From assembly GCA_002428485.1 (NCBI GenBank), contig DIWM01000040.1:1-23303 (forward strand): a stretch of 23,303 nucleotides of DNA, in the 5' to 3' direction. Below the pieces are notes generated by a model. The model ran no database searches. It saw nothing but the letters and a program-made list of their open reading frames with translations, and had not been told where the DNA came from. The DNA is from Deltaproteobacteria bacterium UBA6106. Its GTDB lineage: Bacteria > Desulfobacterota > Syntrophorhabdia > Syntrophorhabdales > Syntrophorhabdaceae. Both the position numbers and the translations under genes were made by a program. Below are positions 20,910-23,303 of the stretch, piece by piece; position 1 is the stretch's first letter, and each line of letters opens with the position of its first letter.

Positions 20910-22840
20910 TTTTGAAAAACATTCAGCAGATCAGGATAGGACATGCCGTGAACACCATTTCTTACCTTATCGGCATCATGGCGTTCGTAGGAATTTACGA
21001 ACACATCCATGGCGCATACTCTGTCTTTTTCATTTTTATGCTCCTTGCCTCTCTATACTTTGAATACAGGAAGAACTATTATATACCGCGGCGGGCGCTT
21101 ACCGCGTTCTCCGTCCTCGTGATACTCTTCTTTCTCTATAAGTTTGATTCAAGCGAGCTTATAACGCAGACGCTCGAGGCCCTCCTCGTGCTGCTCGGGA
21201 TCAAGTTCCTCGAAAAAAAACAGGTTCGCGACTATATGCAGATATATGCCATCGCCTTATTCCTTCTTTCGGGCCTTGGACTTATGACGTTGGGCATGGA
21301 CTTTGTTATCTATTTTCTCATTCTCGTCTTCCTCCTCTCCGTCGCATTTGTCCTGCTCACCTACTATGCCCAGGACAGCTCATTGGAATTTTCGAAAGGG
21401 TCGATGGCGAAGCTGGTAGCAAAATGCCTCTGGATACCTCTCCTGGCCATCCCGCTTTCTGTGGTGATGTTTGTTATTCTGCCCCGTACCCAGTATCCGC
21501 TTCTCGATTTCCTTAACAGGCCCGACAGGGCGAAGACAGGATTCACCGACAGAGTGAGACTCGGCGAGGTCTCAAATATCCAGGAAGACGCGAGCATCGT
21601 ATTCAGGGCCAATATGGAAAAGGTTGAAGAAGGCATCCTCTACTGGAGGGGCATCGCCCTCGACTACTTCGACGGAACCTCGTGGAGAAGCTTTGAGAAA
21701 CGCCTTTTCATACCAAATACAAAAACAAGGATAGAGGGTAAGCACATCAGGCAGATGATCTACCTTGAGCCTTATCAAAATGTTTATCTCTTTGGCCTCG
21801 ACAAACCCGTATTCATATCTACCCGGTACGTGAAAAAATACGATGATCTCAGCTACTCTTCATCAGTATACATAGACAGGAGAACGAAGTACGAGGTCCT
21901 TTCCATCATAGGCGATGCTATCGGAGATGAGAACATAGACGAAAAAAGATACCTGCAGGTCCCCGTGAATATATCATCCAGGATAGTCGAGCTTGTCAAT
22001 TCCACAACCCGCGGAAAAGAGGTGCCTGAAAAGATAGGGTCGCTCTACGCATTTTTACACGACGGGGAGTTCAAATATTCCCTGCAAAATCTCCCTCTCT
22101 CAAAAAACCCGCTTGAGACATTTCTTTTTGACAGCAAATACGGCAACTGCGAGTACTTCGCATCGACCTTCGCCATCATGCTCCGTATCGCGGGGATCCC
22201 CTCACGGGTGATCGGAGGGTATAGGGGAGGCTACTACAACGACGTTGGACAATACTATCTTGTCCCGCAAAAGAATGCCCATGTCTGGGTAGAGGCATTT
22301 CTCCCTCAGAAAGGCTGGCTCAGATATGACCCTACGCCTGCATCCATGGAAAACTTTGCCTTCCCACTGGAGGGCGGTTCACTGCTCAAGGCAAGGATAT
22401 TCCTGGATACAGTCAACTACTACTGGTACGCCTTTATCATCAACTACAACCTTGAAAAACAAATCTCGTTCCTCCGGAAGGTCAGGACAGGGATAAAGAA
22501 ACCATCACTGAAATTAAAATTCAATAAGGACGCCTTCTTAAAATACCTCGTCATCGCCCTGTTGATCGCCGGAACGATCATCATTATCCGGTTGCTTGTC
22601 ATGCCGGGACAAGCCCGCGAAAAGAAACTTCTCTCTTCCTTCCTGCAAAAGATGGAGAAACGCGGCTACCGCAAGGAAGCGTCGCAGGGTCTTGAGGAAT
22701 TTGTATCGCGGATAGATGATGAAAGGCTACGCGAACAGGCCTCCATCTTTGTCAGGTCCTTTGAAGAGATTTATTTCAGGGATAAAACCTTCACCCGTGA
22801 GTCCATTTCAGAACTCCGGAATATCCTCGCGTCCATGTAA
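20906..22840 (+). CDS. TgpA-type transmembrane transglutaminase-like protein
   Basis: 644 residues. The N-terminus (1-195) has about six to seven membrane helices (TgpA_N/DUF3488). The periplasmic part ends in a transglutaminase core with the full triad: Cys415 (YGNCEYFAS), His459 (NAHVWVEAF) and Asp475 (RYDPTPA). A further membrane helix (about 547-566, YLVIALLIAGTIIIIRLLV) is followed by a cytoplasmic DUF4129-like tail (572-644). TgpA-type proteins are predicted to act on proteins or peptides in the periplasm, and in Pseudomonas the homologue is essential; the substrate is unknown. Third gene of the MoxR operon, overlapping DUF58 by four bases. ATG 20906 is the only sensible start. Confidence 0.93.
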   Translation: MILKNIQQIRIGHAVNTISYLIGIMAFVGIYEHIHGAYSVFFIFMLLASLYFEYRKNYYIPRRALTAFSVLVILFFLYKFDSSELITQTLEALLVLLGIKFLEKKQVRDYMQIYAIALFLLSGLGLMTLGMDFVIYFLILVFLLSVAFVLLTYYAQDSSLEFSKGSMAKLVAKCLWIPLLAIPLSVVMFVILPRTQYPLLDFLNRPDRAKTGFTDRVRLGEVSNIQEDASIVFRANMEKVEEGILYWRGIALDYFDGTSWRSFEKRLFIPNTKTRIEGKHIRQMIYLEPYQNVYLFGLDKPVFISTRYVKKYDDLSYSSSVYIDRRTKYEVLSIIGDAIGDENIDEKRYLQVPVNISSRIVELVNSTTRGKEVPEKIGSLYAFLHDGEFKYSLQNLPLSKNPLETFLFDSKYGNCEYFASTFAIMLRIAGIPSRVIGGYRGGYYNDVGQYYLVPQKNAHVWVEAFLPQKGWLRYDPTPASMENFAFPLEGGSLLKARIFLDTVNYYWYAFIINYNLEKQISFLRKVRTGIKKPSLKLKFNKDAFLKYLVIALLIAGTIIIIRLLVMPGQAREKKLLSSFLQKMEKRGYRKEASQGLEEFVSRIDDERLREQASIFVRSFEEIYFRDKTFTRESISELRNILASM

Positions 22841-22858
22841 CCAGGAGGCGGAAACAAC

Positions 22859-23004
22859 CGTAATTCGTAATTCGTGAGGCGTGAGGGGAGAAGGCGCGAG
22901 AAACGAGGTTGAAAGAACTGAATATGTTCTCACCTTTCACCTTTCACAGGGTCTTCCAATTACGAATTACGATTCACGAATCACGAGGTTCTTTCACCTT
23001 TCAC
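22859..23004. repeat. TAATTCG inverted word satellite plus CTTTCAC words after the transglutaminase gene
   Basis: CGTAATTCGTAAT (22859-22871) and its perfect complement ATTACGAATTACG (22959-22971) enclose CTTTCAC words (22932-22946). A second inverted pair, around GGTTGAAAGAAC (22913-22924) and GTTCTTTCACC (22988-22998), overlaps it. More CTTTCAC words follow at 22991-23004. No gene is present, and there is no evident terminator for the operon. Confidence 0.7.
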
Positions 23005-23032
23005 TGTATCAGCTGGAGGGGGGGCAAGGATG

Positions 23033-23303
23033 AGCATGTCGTCGGGACTGCTATTCCAGGGGCTTACGTCGCCCCCTCTTCGGGCATAAGCCCGAAGAGA
23101 CTCCCCTTCTCGCTCGTGAACTCGCTGTAGATTCCCATTTCCAAACACGCTCCATCAATAGATCCCCTGAAGCAGCGCTTCGAGGTAACATTATTCCCTC
23201 TCCCCTCGCGGGAGAGGGTCAGGGTGAGGTGGAATGATACGGCCGAGCTTCCTCGCCTCACGACGGTTTGCTATACATATTTTGTAGCCCGTTCTCGGGC
23301 GAG
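23033..23303. mobile_element. MITE-like repeat, copy 3 (right end not found in the window)
   Basis: It begins with AGCATGTCGTCGGGAC (23033-23048), a degenerate form of the terminal repeat of copy 2. It contains GGGGCTTACGTCGCCCCCTC (23059-23078) and a 30-base block (23243-23272) shared with copy 2. Internal perfect hairpins lie at 23076-23099 (10-bp stem CTCTTCGGGC, 4-base loop) and 23196-23218. No second terminal repeat is seen before the window ends. Confidence 0.6.
23196..23218. repeat. CCCTCTCCC / GGGAGAGGG hairpin
   Basis: A 9-bp perfect stem with a 5-base loop, followed by TCAGGGTGAGG. This word pattern occurs as a dispersed intergenic repeat in many proteobacteria. Here it lies inside MITE-like copy 3 and may be a nested insertion, as copies 1 and 2 lack it. 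Confidence 0.6.

Noticed and set aside
23064..23261. Minus-strand frame of 65 codons
   Set aside because: Entirely inside MITE-like copy 3 and crossing its hairpins; its translation is repeat-derived.

Overview
The window looks like a chromosomal segment of a Gram-negative, probably anaerobic bacterium of the Desulfobacterota/Deltaproteobacteria type. I infer this from archaic chaperone-usher pili, a TRAP-type solute-binding protein, a multi-PAS hybrid histidine kinase, and spermidine synthesis by the carboxyspermidine route starting from a pyruvoyl arginine decarboxylase. A syntrophic lineage such as Syntrophorhabdus is a guess from gene content only. No rRNA, tRNA, CRISPR array or transposase gene was seen.

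Layout. (A) 1-4824, plus strand: the 3' part of an archaic chaperone-usher (spore coat protein U, SCPU) pilus operon. It holds the last codons of one SCPU pilin, an unusual protein joining three MshEN-like (c-di-GMP-binding type) repeats to a membrane segment and an exported fimbrial-like domain, a PapD-type chaperone, an outer-membrane usher, and a second SCPU pilin. Overlapping ends suggest translational coupling. (B) 4825-7428: two copies of a short, non-coding, MITE-like repeat flank a lipoprotein and an orphan TRAP solute-binding protein (minus strand), the latter with a structured 5' leader. (C) 7429-12275, minus strand: a polyamine operon. A HTH-cupin regulator comes first, then PdaD (arginine to agmatine), SpeB (agmatine to putrescine), carboxy(nor)spermidine synthase and NspC, together a complete arginine-to-spermidine route. 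(D) 12397-14019, plus strand: a thiamine-diphosphate enzyme of the acetolactate-synthase fold, divergent from the regulator. (E) 14038-16803, minus strand: a four-PAS hybrid kinase convergent with (D); a perfect 16-bp stem hairpin covers both stop codons. (F) 17144-18959, minus strand: an orphan ThiF/MoeB-like E1 enzyme and a DUF2156 (LPG-synthase C-terminal-like) acyltransferase-fold protein. (G) 19063-22840, plus strand: a MoxR ATPase - DUF58 - TgpA-type transglutaminase operon, in which the DUF58 gene has no standard start codon for its conserved N-terminus. (H) 22841-23303: satellites and a third, apparently truncated MITE-like copy.

The most interesting items are the MshEN-pilin fusion (possible direct c-di-GMP control of a chaperone-usher pilus), the missing DUF58 start, the three-copy MITE-like family, and short 'word' satellites (such as CTTTCAC, AGCTCATAG, TAATTCG, TAGGACTTA) in many of the gaps. 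Function calls come from recognising protein families by eye; no database search was possible.
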